A DNA stretch of 64,000 nucleotides from assembly GCA_021229015.1 (NCBI GenBank), contig CM037777.1, positions 58,844,342 through 58,908,341 of the forward strand, given 5' to 3'. Numbering within the stretch: position 1 is the stretch's first letter; each line of letters starts with the position of its first letter. Positions 1-12,094 of the stretch are shown here, in pieces. The position numbers were made by a program, and so were the translations under genes. Origin of the DNA: Solen grandis (Eukaryota; Mollusca; Bivalvia; Adapedonta; Solenidae). Under the pieces are notes generated by a model, which saw only the letters and a list, made by a program, of their open reading frames with translations, was not told the DNA's origin and did not search any database.

Positions 1-894
1 AAATTATTGATTTAACGAATAACTTTGACTAAATCTAATCAACGAAATTTAAAATTTTGTTTTGGAAAAAAAATTAAAAAGCTATTCTGCAGGGAAGATG
101 CATACCTATCGCTAGCCATGTAAATTAAACTTTATCAGAAATGGGTTGTGTTTCTAAATGTCATCAGCTATACTATTTTTACATAACTTGTAAGTATTAT
201 TTTAACGAAGCAGTTAAATTCTTCTTAACTAACTCTCTCAATATATAAATACAAAAAGTAGGTCTATACATCATCATGTTCAGTTTTCTTATTATTTACG
301 AATAAAATAATAAGAATTATTATAAAATATGTGTAATTTAGATTTATGAATATAATTAAGAAATGAAAGAATTTGAAAATTGTTAACTGCCATATTTTGG
401 GACAATGTATGTGTAGATTATGATTACTAATTCATATTTTATATTAAATATCAACATCTGTTGTTTCTTTTGTCACTGATTAAACACTAAGAAAAAACAA
501 AATGTTTCAACTAAAACTAAAAATGTACAAAAAAATGACACACAAAAGGGCCCCACACCTACCATAACGTGCCTATTTTTTTTTAATGAGAATTTCTGTG
601 TGAAGACTGCTTCCAGATCGACAATTTCACAGCCAATATCATTAAGGTCGAACCTATTCCTTTCCACATTTTTGACAAAATGATTATGTTTAACGTGAAA
701 ATTGATTTTTTTCTCAGTCTTTGACAAAACTGTCTTTTACACTGTTGAGTCAAAAACTAATGATCACAAGTCACATTTTGTGTGGGTTCAGGAAACCTTA
801 TTAAATATTTTTATGCCAGTTTGTGAATGAAAATACTAGATAAGCCGTATTTCTTACCCGGAAGAAGTAATGCCCTTTCAGTAATATCAGTAAT

Positions 895-924
895 ACCCCC
901 CCCCCCCCCCCCCCCCCCCCCCCC
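895..924 (+). repeat. Poly-C tract
   Basis: About 30 consecutive C. The contig 2 equivalent (13310-13357) is longer, so length differs between the two versions. It creates a spurious polyproline frame. Confidence 0.95.
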
Positions 925-1077
925 GCGCTTCCATTTCCCCCACCGTTATTTTTATTTGATTTATTTTTTGATCGGGGCCTGTAAATGCAATTGTAAAAAA
1001 TTTATATGATTGCACAGCAGTTATTCAATAACATGACTTTGCGCCGGTAAAAGATAACATTATATCGCTCAATGTTT

Positions 1078-1962
1078 AAGGCTCGGTCCCACTTGGCATT
1101 TTTTTTTTGCCTCGGGGATGGGATGCATACGTACTCCCGATGGAAATAGCGTCGCGAGCCATGTGGAGTCATCGGGAGGCCTCGGGTGTACTGCAAAAAG
1201 AATTTATTGAAATTTTCCCGATGTGTTCTCGATGTTTTATCGGGAAAACAAGCCGGAGAAATATCCGCAGAGAAGCTCCGGTCAGCATTCATGGAGCTTC
1301 CGCGATTTTTTTCCTCCGATGAATACCCGATGCGTCTGTGATGTCTCGCCGAAGTATCGGGGAAGGGGATGGGGGGGGGGGGGCATTCGGGGATATTCGG
1401 CGGCCTTTCTGTGACACATTCCGATCTTATGGTTGAATCTCATAATATTTGCAAAAAATAAATGGCAAGGGTTGAAAAACGCACCCAGAAATTAGTTTAT
1501 GTTTTGGCCAGTCTTAGACTGAGACGGTCAAAAAGGCCATTGGACATTGATTGGGCATCCCCTTAAACCCCCAAAAGTCTTCTCTTGACTTAGTCGCTTA
1601 ATTCCACCATCAAATTTTCATACTCTCAATAATCTTCCCCGAGACACGTAGGATGGTTCGCAAGATCCCCTAATCTACGGCGATATTCCCCGATGATGTT
1701 ACAAACTCAGTGAAACTCCGGGGCACCTTCGCCGATCATCGGAGGAAGTCCCCAGTGCTTTTCCGAACATCGGGACTCAAGGCTATTGTGTCATAGCCGA
1801 AAACAACAGTGAATGTTCAACGGACCAATCCCGAAGCCTAATAATTGTCATTTTTCAATGGACTGCTCAGTCTTTTTTTGGCTCAAACATCGGGAGCCAT
1901 CGGTAAAAAAAAATGTTTATTTCCACATCACCGATTTTTTTCCCCAGTGGGACCTAAGCCTT
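1078..1962. mobile_element. 0.9 kb DNA element with terminal inverted repeats, CCCGATG-rich (contig 1)
   Basis: The left end AAGGCTCGGTCCCACTTGG is matched by the inverted right end AAGGCTTAGGTCCCACTGG (one indel and a few changes). The interior carries about fifteen CCCGATG or CATCGGG motifs in both orientations and is much richer in GC than the surroundings. Short frames inside it (1107-1322, 1223-1414) have no recognisable product. Confidence 0.65.
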
Positions 1963-2557
1963 CAAGTTTCAAAAATATATATCGGATTTAAAACAACAAC
2001 AACAAAAACCTTTTCTATTATCCCCAGATACCCCTCAGAATGCATCTCCATCACACTAAAAACCTTTTTTCCCGGGGAGCATGCCCCCGAACCCCCCTAC
2101 CACTCCTATCACATTCGGATTTTGGCCCCCCCAGCAGAAAATTTCTGGATCCGGGCCTGTATAATAAATTTGTATGTATGGTTTATTAGTTTAGATGATG
2201 TTTGTCATGAATAGTTATTAGTTAAGTATGATTTATTTGTTATTTTGGACAAATTTTTATTTGATTTAATCATATCAAACTAATACGAATTTTACGCAAT
2301 TGGTGTTAAGACTCAGGTGATTTAATTAGTTTGTTAATACCCTTATTTTATTTCTGGTTCAAATACCTCATTTCATCTTACCATTATACGCTCGAGGTTT
2401 TGATATCAACGTAATGTGTTTAAAAATAAAATAATTGGATTTCTTAAGTCATAAAAATCGATCTCGTAATATATGGGATTGGGGTAAATCAAAGCTCAGA
2501 TAGTTAATTTAACATTAAAAAAAGTATATTTTTCAATACAATATTAATGAATATCAG

Positions 2558-2646
2558 GGTTCACATCGTCTCCTCAAAATGGTTCACATCGTCCTGTGTG
2601 AAGGTTCACATCGTCACGGTTCACATCGTCCGTGGTTCACATCGTC
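2558..2646 (+). repeat. Right iteron array, five GGTTCACATCGTC units (contig 1)
   Basis: Same five units and spacers as 14998-15088, in the collinear duplicate. The matching left end would lie before the window. Confidence 0.9.
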
Positions 2647-3894
2647 AGGCACCCGTCTGTTCTTGACGCGTGTGCCACTGTGTTTATATTTGTCCCATAT
2701 ACATATTATGTCAATGCTTAAGATAAATTGTTCCTCTGGGTTCAAGCTTTTATGAATTGGTGGAAAATTGTGAGCTAGATTTTCATGATCAGACTGACAT
2801 TGTTTTGAATGTTTCTTTCTAATTTCAGATTGGTCTTGCATTTTTAATTTAACTGATGTACTGCTCATTTTTTTCATTAAATAAAGATTTAGCCGTTTAT
2901 TTGATAAATTTATCTATGATTTTAATTATGTTACCAACGGTACTGGTCATTTGGGCTAGATATTAGTCTTCCAGCAAAAAAAGAGCATATGCTTTTTGTT
3001 GGGGAAAATTTTGTAAGCGATTCTGAACCGGTCAAACAGCTGTAAGACAGTTGCCACCGCAATATGCTCCGCCCAAAATGTGCTTTGGTCACGTAGGCGT
3101 CATATAGGAGCTGTCTGATCAGGGTCTCTTTTGTTTGCTGATACAATATTGTAGCTCAGTTTCTGCAATATATCTGTGGCAAAAAAAATCCATTATTTCA
3201 TAAATCATTTAAAGATCAGTCAATCAATAGTCATCAAGTTATAAATTTGAATATGAATATTCATGAGGTAAAGGGTTATAACTGCAGCTGTAAATTTGTC
3301 TACCCTTGGGCTATATACCATTCAATTCACGTCAGTATGTGATCCTTCGTGAATTTGTGGTTTATGACACTAAGAAAGCATACAGAACGCACAAAAGACT
3401 ACCACGTCATCCTCAAGAGTGTTTGTATAAACGCGACAAAATATAAACTTGAAATATAAATCGGAAAACTCTTACATATTAATGAAAGGAGCTGTGGTTT
3501 AAATTTGGAATGAAAATAATCCTTGGGATGGGGCCAATTTTAAAAAAAAAAAAAAAAAAAAAAACTTGATAGAAGTTCAATAGACATTTTAACATTTTAA
3601 CTCCAGGCTTTTAAGTTTCTGACAAAAAATCTTTTTAAGTTTTTTCTTATAGATCCTAATAACTCAGTATGATAACGTTGTGCTCTGGTGAGCTAACAAA
3701 ACAACAGTCAGGCACACTGTACACTGTAAGTTTAAATTTTATTTATTAATACTAATCTTTTACTGATTACAAAGATCTACATAACAAATAAACAAATAAT
3801 TCATATGTCCATGTTGATGTTCAATTTCAGAAATGTCGCACATGGAAATATAACCACATATAAGAACACTTCAGATAATATGGTTAAAAGCAGC

Positions 3895-3972
3895 CTATGT
3901 AGCTGGGTATTGTTCATTCCAGGTGCCAGGGCCTCCACTTTGTTCCCCCCTCTGCGGCCATGCCTTTAGGAC
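3895..3972 (-). CDS. Possible terminal coding exon, unknown protein (copy in contig 1)
   Basis: Reading down from an AATTTCAG acceptor at 3973, the frame is VLKAWPQRGEQSGGPGTW, NEQYPAT, stop (26 codons with stop). An AATAAA-type signal occurs on the same strand near 3742-3750. The presumed 3' untranslated part resembles 36100-36260 and 55500-55690. Contig 2 repeats the exon at 16334-16411 with no change. The product is not recognised. A dispersed repeat with a fortuitous frame is equally possible. Confidence 0.2.
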   Translation of the reverse strand, partial: VLKAWPQRGEQSGGPGTWNEQYPAT

Positions 3973-4789
3973 CTGAAATTGGTTTCAATATTCTGAGTTA
4001 CACACATTTTCATGTTTCAGTTTAAACAATCCTGCCTAACTTTTTTAATGTAATTGTCATAAAAATACAGACATATGTCATTGAAAACTTAAGTCTTGAT
4101 TTAAAGGAATCAAAAATTGAAAGCAAAATGATTTAAAGCAAAAATTTTGTGACATCTATGAAGCAAAAGAGAATTATCCATTTTCTGTGCAGTCTAACAT
4201 GTTGACTGGTAGTTATTCCCAATTATTGCCCTATTGATGACAATTAAATGCTCTAGAATTAATCTGCAATACATGTAGTTGGCAGTGTTGTTGTGCTGCT
4301 ACCTGCTAATTCAAAACTTTAGAAACAAGCACTACAATCCAATAAACACAATGCCCTCAGTGGGATGGGAGTCAAGGTCATTTGAAGGTCAAGGTAAACC
4401 TGACGAGTACAGTTCAAGGTGCATGTACCTGTTTAGTTTGAAGGCTGTAGGTGGAAGGACTTTTATGTTATGGTCAAAGTTAAAGTTTTGTGACAAACAG
4501 ACAGACCTAAAACAACATGCCCTGATCTATTGATCTGGGGGGGGTATATAAAGTTTCGCCATTTTTGTTAAACTATTTATACTTTAAACCCATGCTGAAA
4601 TCATTGAAAAATGTAGAAACCAGATCAAACCTTACTATATGTTGTGCTTAAACTTGATTCCAAACTGTTTGACACATTAATGACATTATTTCTATTTCTA
4701 AATTTTACAATACATGGGAAATGTTTGAATTTTCAAAGGTATGCAGAGGACATGTGAGAAACAGCAAGGTGTCTTCTATTTAGAATAAA

Positions 4790-5494
4790 AATGGCTGAGG
4801 AAATATTGTAGATGAAATAGAAGGAGAAGATATCAGGAAACTTAATAGTGATGAGACTGAGATGCTTGAAGGATATTAACATATAAAGAGGTATATGATA
4901 CACTTAAAAAATTGAAAATGAAAAAAGTCTTGGACCTGATGGTTTCAGTTCATTTTTTTTAAGGTTTTCTGGAGTAAACTTGGATATTTTGTAGTTCGAG
5001 CATTAAATATGCTTTTAAATCAAATTCTTTCTCAAGAAATATTAAAATGGGTATCATTACATGCATACCTAAAGAAAACAAACCTAAGCATGTTTTAAAA
5101 AAAAACCTTAAGACCAATAACCCTTTTGAATGTATTATATACATTTGCATCTGGTACAAAAGCTAACAGATTGAAAAAAAGTCTTAAGCTCACTCATATC
5201 TTCAGATCAAACAGGATTTATTAAAGGTCGATTAGCATGTTTTTATACAATACTGAAACAAATGTTCAAATATTTCAAATAAGTTCTGGATAGATGTCAT
5301 AACATCATATATGTACTATATGGACAAAGTTTGAATTGATGATATTAATCAAATTTTACATATGCAAATATTTTATAATTATTGTTTATTTAATAGTAAG
5401 AATCATATCTTTTTACCCAAACTTTATAATCGAGAACTTAAATTCATTAAAGATTGATATTGAATACTTAAACAAAATTACTGAAACAAAAATA
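4790..5494 (+). mobile_element. L1/Tx1-like LINE ORF2 remnant, reverse-transcriptase part (contig 1)
   Basis: Conceptual reading with several frame breaks gives RKLNSDETEMLEG, KEVYDTLK, EKSLGPDGFSSFFF, then LLNQILSQEILKWVS, LRPITLLNVLYTFASGTKA, NRLKK, SSDQTGFIKGR: the fingers region and palm approach of L1-type reverse transcriptases. Further on, LPKLYNRELKFIKDLIDVSG (clearer in contig 2) is the post-RT region. Stops and frameshifts throughout mean it is dead. A Helitron-like element (5495-6403) interrupts it. Confidence 0.75.
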
Positions 5495-6403
5495 AACTAG
5501 AACTATCACTAAATGTGATTAATACCCCCGCAATACTGCTTTAGAAATGATGAAGTTATTAGGATTACTTCACTTCCTCTTATTGCGCTTGACTATTGTA
5601 TGTAAGTGCAAGGGCAATAATCTATACATACTACAGATAGAGTTTATGGTTCTTGTGCATTGCACTTCCTCTTATTGTGCTTGACCATTGTATGAAATTG
5701 TTTTTAATTCCAACAGTAGTCTTAAAGTTAAGCTCCGGACAAGAAAAAGTAACAAAGGGCAATAACTCTGTTATTACAATTGATAGAGTTATGGTTCTTG
5801 TGCACTGCACTTCCTCTTATTGTGGTTGACATTTGTATGATATTGTTTTGAATTCCAACCAGTTCTTTTCAAGTTTTGGTATGGACAAGGATAAGTAACA
5901 AAGGGAAATAACTCTGGTAATTACTCTAGATAGAGTTATGGTTCTTGTGCACTGCACTTCCTCATATTGTGGTTGACCATTGTATGAAATTGTTTTGAAA
6001 TTCAACCAGTAGTTTACAAGTTATACTCTGGACAAGGAAAAGTAACTAAGGGCAATAACTCTGTAATTCTTAGAAGAGTTATGGTTCTTGCACTGCACTT
6101 CCTCATATTGTGGTTGACCATTGTATGAAACTGTTTTGAAATCCAACTTGTACTTTTCAAGTTATGCTCCGGACAAGGAAAAGTAACAAAGGGCAATAAG
6201 TCTGTAATAAGTCCAGATGGAGTTATGGTTCTTGTGCACTGCACTTCCTCTCCATGTGCTTGATCATTGCATGAAGTTGTATTGAATTGCAACTTGTGGT
6301 TTTTAAACCGCTGGACCGACCAACCAACAACCAACCGACGACCGCCGACCACCGGGTGATCCTATATAACCCCCCAAACTTCATTTCGGGGGATATAATT
6401 AAA
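5495..6403 (+). mobile_element. Helitron-like (pearl-type) non-autonomous element, 145-bp array, about five units (contig 1)
   Basis: Left end AACTAGAACT followed by a perfect short hairpin, ATCAC-TAAAT-GTGAT. Then a tandem array of ~145-bp units each containing GTTATGGTTCTTGTGCACTG, a CCGACC/CCAA microsatellite (6314-6350), and a right-end hairpin of C-run, AAACTTCATTT and G-run, ending ATAATTAAA. It sits inside a LINE reading frame. No target duplication is obvious, as expected for Helitron-like insertion. No protein is encoded. Confidence 0.7.
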
Positions 6404-7660
6404 TGCACTTATATGTTTAAAGTGTGCAATATTAAGTTATGCTAAGAAAAAGAAAATACAGCTTAAGCATTGTTCTGTTATTCTATTTCAGAATCCTAGA
6501 ACAATGTTTACATAAAACCTATTATTACATGTACTGATATAAACAAGTATGTGTACAATGTATTGTCAAAAGACATTGAAAAACCTACCAGTAAAAGTAA
6601 ATGGATTGAAACATTAAGCCAATCGAATATAAACTGGGAAGCTATTTACACTTTCACTTTAAAATGTACTATTGATACTTATATTTAATGGTTGCAAACA
6701 AGAATATTACATAGAATGCTAGGTACTTAGTCTCTTCTTTATAAAATGAAAATAAAAAAAACAACATTAAACTAATAATAGAGTATTTGATTGATAAAAT
6801 CAATAAACATTGACAAATCGTTTGTGATATTATGATCTGGAGAAACAGATAACAAATATGATTTAGTGTTTTTACAAATGAAAAAAAAAATACTTCAGCA
6901 AGATGAAAAAAGTGATACCAACCATATGGTCTTAAATAAAACTTCAGACTAGCAATAGACATTTCTTTAAAAATACTAAATACACCGAAGCTGAAAATAT
7001 AAGATGGACAATTGCAAGCTCAGTTTTAATGTAATCATGCACATTTAAAAAAAACTGTTGTATACAATACTGCCAGATATTTATGTCGCTAATATATCAT
7101 ACTAAAAAAAAGAATGAAACATTCAAAATGTTGTATATATCTCTATATTTATTACCGTACTTTTACTTAGAGAAACTATAAAGTATTGATATTAATAAAA
7201 ACCAGTTATGTCTTTGATATATCTTATTTCTACTCTTTTTTTTCTCAACATGAATAATATGCGATAAATAATATATGCATAGTTATTAAAAATTATTTTT
7301 ATAATACAGTGTTAGGAAAAGGTTAGGAAAATGTGGTTTACTGCTTAGACAGTGATGTCATGTTATTACTTATGTATGTACAATGTTGCCATCACTCCTA
7401 AAGATAAATTTAATGTATTAGTAAATTTACATGATGTTATTCTCAAATTATATACAAACTATTCATGTTTTTTCTTTTTCATTATTTTTTCATATTCTGT
7501 TTATATGTTCTATATTCATATATATATAACTGGAGTTAATTAACAATTATATGTATATATATTGTAAGGTAGTCAGTGGGATGGATCCCCGACCCACTGC
7601 TACCTATGTGATGGGGACAATAAAATGTTAAACTCAAAAACACACACACACACACAAAGT
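6404..7660 (+). mobile_element. LINE remnant: ORF2 C-terminus, 3' untranslated region and tail (contig 1)
   Basis: After the inserted element the same LINE resumes: SLKCAILSYAKKKKIQLKHC, SVILFQNPRNNVYIKPIITC, DINKYVYNVLSKDIEKPTSK, SKWIETLSQSNINWEAIYTF, WLQTRILHRMLG, and CDIMIWRNR. The 3' end has the segment GTCAGTGGGATGGATCCC near 7572, an AATAAA signal (7619-7624) and an A/CA-rich tail at 7637-7657. Confidence 0.7.
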
Positions 7661-7689
7661 AAAGACTTTATTTAAAGTTGATAGAGAGT

Positions 7690-8660
7690 CAGTTATGGTT
7701 GTTGGCACAATAGTTTAAAAGAGTTACAGTTCTTGGACGCCTAGCCGCCATCTGTTTACATTTTAAGTTTCAAGTAAATACTATGTATAATATTTGAGTT
7801 GTGTTCGGAACCAGAAAAAAAAAGCAACGAAGGGAGATAACTAAAAAATGGGGTTAGGTAATGTTACACTTCTTGGACACTGCACTTTTCCTAGTCACCA
7901 TCTGTCATTACCTTGTATAATTTTCAAGTTATGTTGCGGACAAGAAAAAACAGAATTAAACAAAGGGAGATAATTCCATAATAAGACTATGTAGGGTTAC
8001 AATTCTTAGACACTACACTTCTCCTAATCGCCATCTGTCTATATTTTTAAGTTCAAGTGAATACCTTGTATAATATTCGATTAATTTTCCGGACAAGGAA
8101 AACAGAATTAACCAAAGGGAGATAATGCAAAATGGTACCAGGGCAATAACTCTGCAATCCTTGAGAAAACACAAATGAAATTTATGACACGCACCTCTCC
8201 ACCTGATTATCAATGTGCACACAAATTTGAACCGAGTCGGTTAACAAATGTAGAAGTTTGCATTATAAGATATTCAGAGTAAAAATAGGGGTAATAACTC
8301 CTTAATCCTTGAGATAACTCAAGTTTAAATTTATGCCCTGCACCCCTCCACCTGATTAACAATGCACACACAAAATGTGAACTAAATTGGTTAAGAAATC
8401 TGGAAGATGTTCGCGTCACAAGATATTTAGAGACGAATCAGGGCAATAAAATCTGTAATCCTTGAGATAACTGAAATGAAATTCATTTCACGCACCCTCT
8501 CCACCTCAATGCACACACACAATTTAAACCAAATCAGTTAAGAAATGTAAAGTTCGCGCCACAAGATTTGGGATGGATGGACAGACCAACAGACCAACAG
8601 ACCGACAGACTGACTCCTATATACCCCCTCTCAAACTTCGTTACCTGGGTATAACAATTT
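7690..8660 (+). repeat. Tandem array ~150 bp with GACAGACC microsatellite and right hairpin (contig 1)
   Basis: Degenerate units carry GTTACA-TTCTTGGACAC and AAGGGAGATAAC. A GACAGACCAACAGACC microsatellite (8578-8612) precedes a right end, CCTATATACCCCCTCTC and AACTTCGTT then GGGTATAAC, closely like that of the 145-bp family. Equivalents: 20350-21165, 37225-37632, 40890-41915. Confidence 0.6.
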
Positions 8661-9460
8661 TGAATCCCACACATAAATATGGGGGGAGAACATAATTCTG
8701 AATATATGTACCAGAAGAGAAGAATTTTTTAATTTTCATATAGATAAATAAGGAAACTAGACGACCCCCTTTGTGATTCATTTTTCAAGGGATCAACTTT
8801 ATTTTAACAATTATGGTAGACAGACATGAGGTGAACCCTTAAAGTTTGTGTCAAATAAAATAAAAATTTTGACCATTTTGGGTTTTACAGTTGAAGAGTT
8901 TTGAAATTTTAAGTAGAGCATATAAGGAAACGGCTGACTCCCAAGGGGCTTCATTTATTTAGGGATCACCTTCATTTTAACAATTATGGTAGACATTCAT
9001 GAGGAGACCATAATAATTATGTCTAAATTAAATTAAATTCTGACCATTGGCTTCATAGAAGAAGAATTTTGAAATTTTCTATATATAGTATATAAGGAAA
9101 ATTTGCCAACCTAAAGGCCCCATTTTTTATGGGATAAACTTAATTTTTAACAATTATGCTAGAACACTATGAGGTGATCATTTGTGCTGAAAGAAATTAA
9201 ATTCTGACCATGGGCTTAGAGGAGAATTTTTAAAATAAAATTATTTGGTTGCCATGGCAACCAGAGTTCTGCATGGATCAAGTTTATTTTACTAACTTTT
9301 ATGGAAGTTCACTCAATGATACATGCCAAATTTTTAAACAATTTTTATGCAGCAGGTTCAAGGAGGTGTTGTTTAAAGTAAATTGTTGACGATGCACGAT
9401 GAAGGACGCAGGGTATTCTAATAGTCCTTTAGCACGTTGTGCTCTGGTGAGCTAAAAATG
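8661..9460 (+). repeat. Tandem array ~180 bp ending in a GAGCAC hairpin (contig 1)
   Basis: Units share TTTTAACAATTATGGTAGAC and TAAATTCTGACCATTGG. The right end has GACGATGCACGATGAAGGAC, then a region related to the hairpin seen whole at 21924-21959. Equivalents: 21166-21962, 37633-38415, 41916-44603. Confidence 0.6.
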
Positions 9461-9712
9461 AGCTGTCATTTTTTGCCATAACTCTTTAAAATTTATACCA
9501 ATGGAATTTTAAAATGAAAAAAAACCCGATCAAACCCTCATATGTTAGCTTTAACTTGAACCAGACTGATCATTTCAGACATAAGTTCTATGTATTTCTT
9601 AATTTCAAAAACGGAAAAAGTTTGAAATTTTGGTATGCAGATAACATCAATTTTGAGAAACGCAATTTTTTCTATTTAGAAAATCGGTTTAAACTGATTT
9701 TGATCTATTATC

Positions 9713-9812
9713 NNNNNNNNNNNNNNNNNNNNNNNNNNNNNNNNNNNNNNNNNNNNNNNNNNNNNNNNNNNNNNNNNNNNNNNNNNNNNNNNNNNNNNNN
9801 NNNNNNNNNNNN
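9713..9812. other. Assembly gap, 100 N
   Basis: Exactly 100 N, the conventional placeholder for a gap of unknown size. It separates contig 1, which ends in sequence shared with 22228, from contig 2, which begins inside an inverted repeat. Confidence 0.99.
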
Positions 9813-10118
9813 ATAGCCTGTGAATCAGTGAAGGTGTCAATCAATTTGCATACACAGTACCCTAAACACATGCTTATCACTAAGTCATGGATGACTGCCG
9901 ATTCGGATTACCTACACATTAACAGCAGGGGGCCATAAGACAATAGGAGTCTGGCTGGTCAGGTGGTTATGCGGTTGGTTCAGTATGGGGGCCAACGAAG
10001 GGGATTTCCTCTAGACAGCTCAGACATTATGTAATCAATGGATTTTATTGCCTAGAAAAAAATGTATAACCAGGGCAGCTGGGGGGGGCCAAGGCCCCCC
10101 CGGTGAATCCGGGCCTGG
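9813..10118 (-). repeat. Inverted repeat arm, partner 11767-12094
   Basis: This stretch is the reverse complement of 11767-12094 with a few differences. Both arms end at the same terminus, CAGGCCCGGATTCACC, facing each other across a 1.65 kb spacer. Contig 2 starts inside the arm. Either two copies of one transposable element lie in opposite orientation, or the assembler broke at a palindrome. Confidence 0.8.
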
Positions 10119-10119
10119 T

Positions 10120-11000
10120 CTATGTAATGATTTTAAGTGTAAACTAAAATCCTCCCTGGTCATATAAAAGTTTATAATTCCCCCGAAGCATTTGATTTTT
10201 TTTTATTTATTTATTCCCAGGCAAGGCATAATGAAAACGTTTTCAGACACCCCCTCCTCCCATTTTTGAATGCCCTACCCCGGGAAAATTCTTCCCGGGG
10301 AACATGAAAACGTTTCTAATTTCCCGGAGGGAACTTGAAATGGGATTAGTTTGAAACGGTTACAACTTATTATTTCAAGTGGCCCCGATTCACGTTTGAA
10401 CTGGGGTCACTTGAAATCATAAGTTTTACCGTAGGGAATTTGATAACGCTTTATATTCCCGGATATGGCATATAGAGACTAGTAGATACATCCATGTGCT
10501 AACGACACATTTATGTGTAAGTTGTAAAATAAGATATAAACCTTTCCAATGAAAATACAATAAAGGCGGGGGGGGGGGGGTCATTTAAAACGTTTTCAAG
10601 TTCCCAGGCTGGGAGTGCTTCAGCATCCCTATCTTAACCTTTCTGAAAAATCGAATACTTAAAGAAATATCATGTTACATACGGTAATAGATTTGTTCAT
10701 ATTTAAATAATTGTAACAAGCACGGCCCAGCCTGCAATCGAACCCGGTCCGCCGGCGTGATAGCCCAATGCTCTAACCACTGAGACAAAGAGTCGACTCC
10801 CTGACGCTGACCGTGACGACGCATTGTCACATAATTAATAAGTTTTACGTTTTCCTGGCGTAAAGGGAGGAGGCATTTGAAGTGTTTTAATATCAGGGGG
10901 GGGGGGGGGGGGGGAGAGGAAAGGAAAATTTGAGGCATTTGCAAATGTTTTTATGTTCCTTGGAAGGGGAATTTGAAAACGATTTTAAGTTACCGGGGAA
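10120..11000. repeat. Degenerate G/C-run region with repeated GAAAACGTTT motifs
   Basis: The motif GAAAACGTTTT or close variants recur beside GTTCCC/GGGAA and G-runs (10567-10579, 10896-10914) across the stretch. It has the look of a degenerate short-unit tandem repeat. No coding frame is supported; the proline-rich frame at 10675-10944 comes from a G-run. Confidence 0.5.
10722..10795 (-). tRNA. tRNA-like sequence, probably a tRNA-derived SINE head or tRNA pseudogene
   Basis: On the minus strand an A-box-like TCTCAGTGGTTAGAGCA (10769-10786) is followed at proper spacing by a B box, GGGTTCGATTGC (10733-10746), with TATCACGCCGG between, reminiscent of the Asp-type anticodon arm. The anticodon and T stems pair poorly, so a working tRNA is unlikely. 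Confidence 0.4.
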
Positions 11001-11604
11001 GGAGGATGACTTGAAAACGTTACTCCGGTATGTGTCAATTTTGTTGCTTTGTGTCATGGTTGTTTAGCTGTTGATGTTAGGGATACTAATCAACTGCAAT
11101 ATATGTAGTTTGTTAGTTCTGTATATTTAATTTTTGATAGTTTTAAAGGAAACCAAGAATAACAAACAGTGGTAAATTTTAATAATTCAAACTAGTTTCA
11201 ATCAGAAAAAGATCTTCAGGGATATAGAACATAAATAATTACCACTGAAGTACAAACGATAAGCTCATCTGCGTCACGCGGTTTAGCTATATAAAATTTA
11301 TACATGTACAAAATTCCAATCACATACTAGTATATAAGCAATTGCTAAGTCGTATGATAAACGTATATCAATAAAAGATAGTTCCTTTCTACAATGCCAT
11401 CTAATTCATTTAAATACCGCATACGAGCGTGTATGGAGTTGAATCTAATATGTTGGGTGCTTTAGAGACCTTTCTTTGGGTAAGCCTTGGTTATATGGTG
11501 TTGTTGCTACTTAAATTTGATGATGACAAATACAAATCTTCATGGAGTTGTTCTCCGTTGTTGTCTTTTTAGACGTTGTCATTTTAGTTGGTCTGTTCGA
11601 ATTA

Positions 11605-11727
11605 CGGACGATGTGAACCACCGCCGATGTGAACCTTGGACGATGTGAACATCCTTTGGTTCTTACCCAGGACGATGAGTACCGCTTATGAGGACGATGT
11701 GAACCATCGCGTAAGACAATGTGAACC
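11605..11727 (-). repeat. Left iteron array, six GACGATGTGAACC units
   Basis: Units begin near 11607, 11623, 11639, 11671, 11693 and 11713. Two carry substitutions (GACGATGAGTACC, GACAATGTGAACC). Spacers vary in length, so this is an iteron cluster, not a simple microsatellite. Confidence 0.85.
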
Positions 11728-11766
11728 AGTTTCTAAAATCACTTTGGTGCATGTGATTTCAAGTTA

Positions 11767-12094
11767 AATTATCCAGGCCCGGATTCACCGGGGGGGGGGG
11801 GGGGGCGAGGGGGCCTTGGCCCCCCAGCTGCCCTGGTTTTACATTTTTTTCTAGGCTATAAAATCCATTGATTACATAATGTTTGAGCTGTCTAGAGGAA
11901 ATCCCCATCGTTGGCCCCCATACTGAACCAACCGCATAACCACCTGACCAGCCAGACTCCTATTGTCTTATGCCCCCCTGCTGTTAATGTGTAGGTAATC
12001 CGAATCGGCAGTCATCCATGACTTAGTGATAAGCATGTGTTTAAGGTACTGTGTATGCAAATTGATTGACACCTTCACTGATTCACAGGCTATT
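11767..12094 (+). repeat. Inverted repeat arm beginning at CAGGCCCGGATTCACC
   Basis: Partner of 9813-10118. A related terminus, in opposite orientation, lies at 14585-14598 (GGATCCGGGCCTGT) after a C-run and AGCAGAAAATTTC, so CAGGCCCGGAT may be the terminal repeat of an element spanning about 11767-14598 nested in the larger iteron-flanked element. Confidence 0.5.

Larger units (their letters stand above)
1963..4780. other. Mostly AT-rich repeat-derived DNA without a clear gene (contig 1)
   Basis: Contains the iteron array (2558-2646), a dispersed repeat around 2930-3300 sharing GGAGCTGTCTGATC and GCTGATACAATATTG with 63640-63760 and, inverted, with 58960-59010, a poly-A run (3541-3564), and the possible terminal exon at 3895-3972. 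The rest carries no supported feature. The same holds for 14600-17200. Confidence 0.5.
1..9712. repeat. Contig 1: collinear duplicate of 12312-22228
   Basis: From its first base (AAATTATTGATTTAACGAAT, also at 12312) to its last base before the N run (CTATTATC, also ending at 22228) this contig matches contig 2 in order and orientation. Differences are homopolymer indels, substitutions, array copy number (five against seven 145-bp units), a ~98 bp segment present only at 12368-12465, and a LINE deletion near 19376-19418. Homology ending exactly at the gap is the signature of an alternative haplotype placed beside its partner. Confidence 0.85.

Noticed and set aside
473..727. 84-residue minus-strand frame with a plausible N-terminal half (HNHFVKNVERNRFDLND)
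   Set aside because: No recognisable domain. The contig 2 counterpart (near 12960-12990) has indels that break the frame, so it is not maintained.
827..1009. Frame with a polyproline run
   Set aside because: Produced by the poly-C tract; tract length differs between duplicate blocks.
1813..2214. 133-residue plus-strand frame
   Set aside because: Runs across the end of a TIR element and into CCCC-rich DNA; the contig 2 version shifts frame after the ACAACAACAA stretch. No family resemblance.
2931..3146. 71-residue minus-strand frame, same translation at 15368-15583
   Set aside because: Identity only reflects the duplicate blocks; the sequence belongs to a dispersed repeat with relatives at 58960-59010 and 63640-63760.
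10722..10795. Functional tRNA gene
   Set aside because: A and B boxes are present but the anticodon and T stems do not pair well, and surroundings are repetitive.
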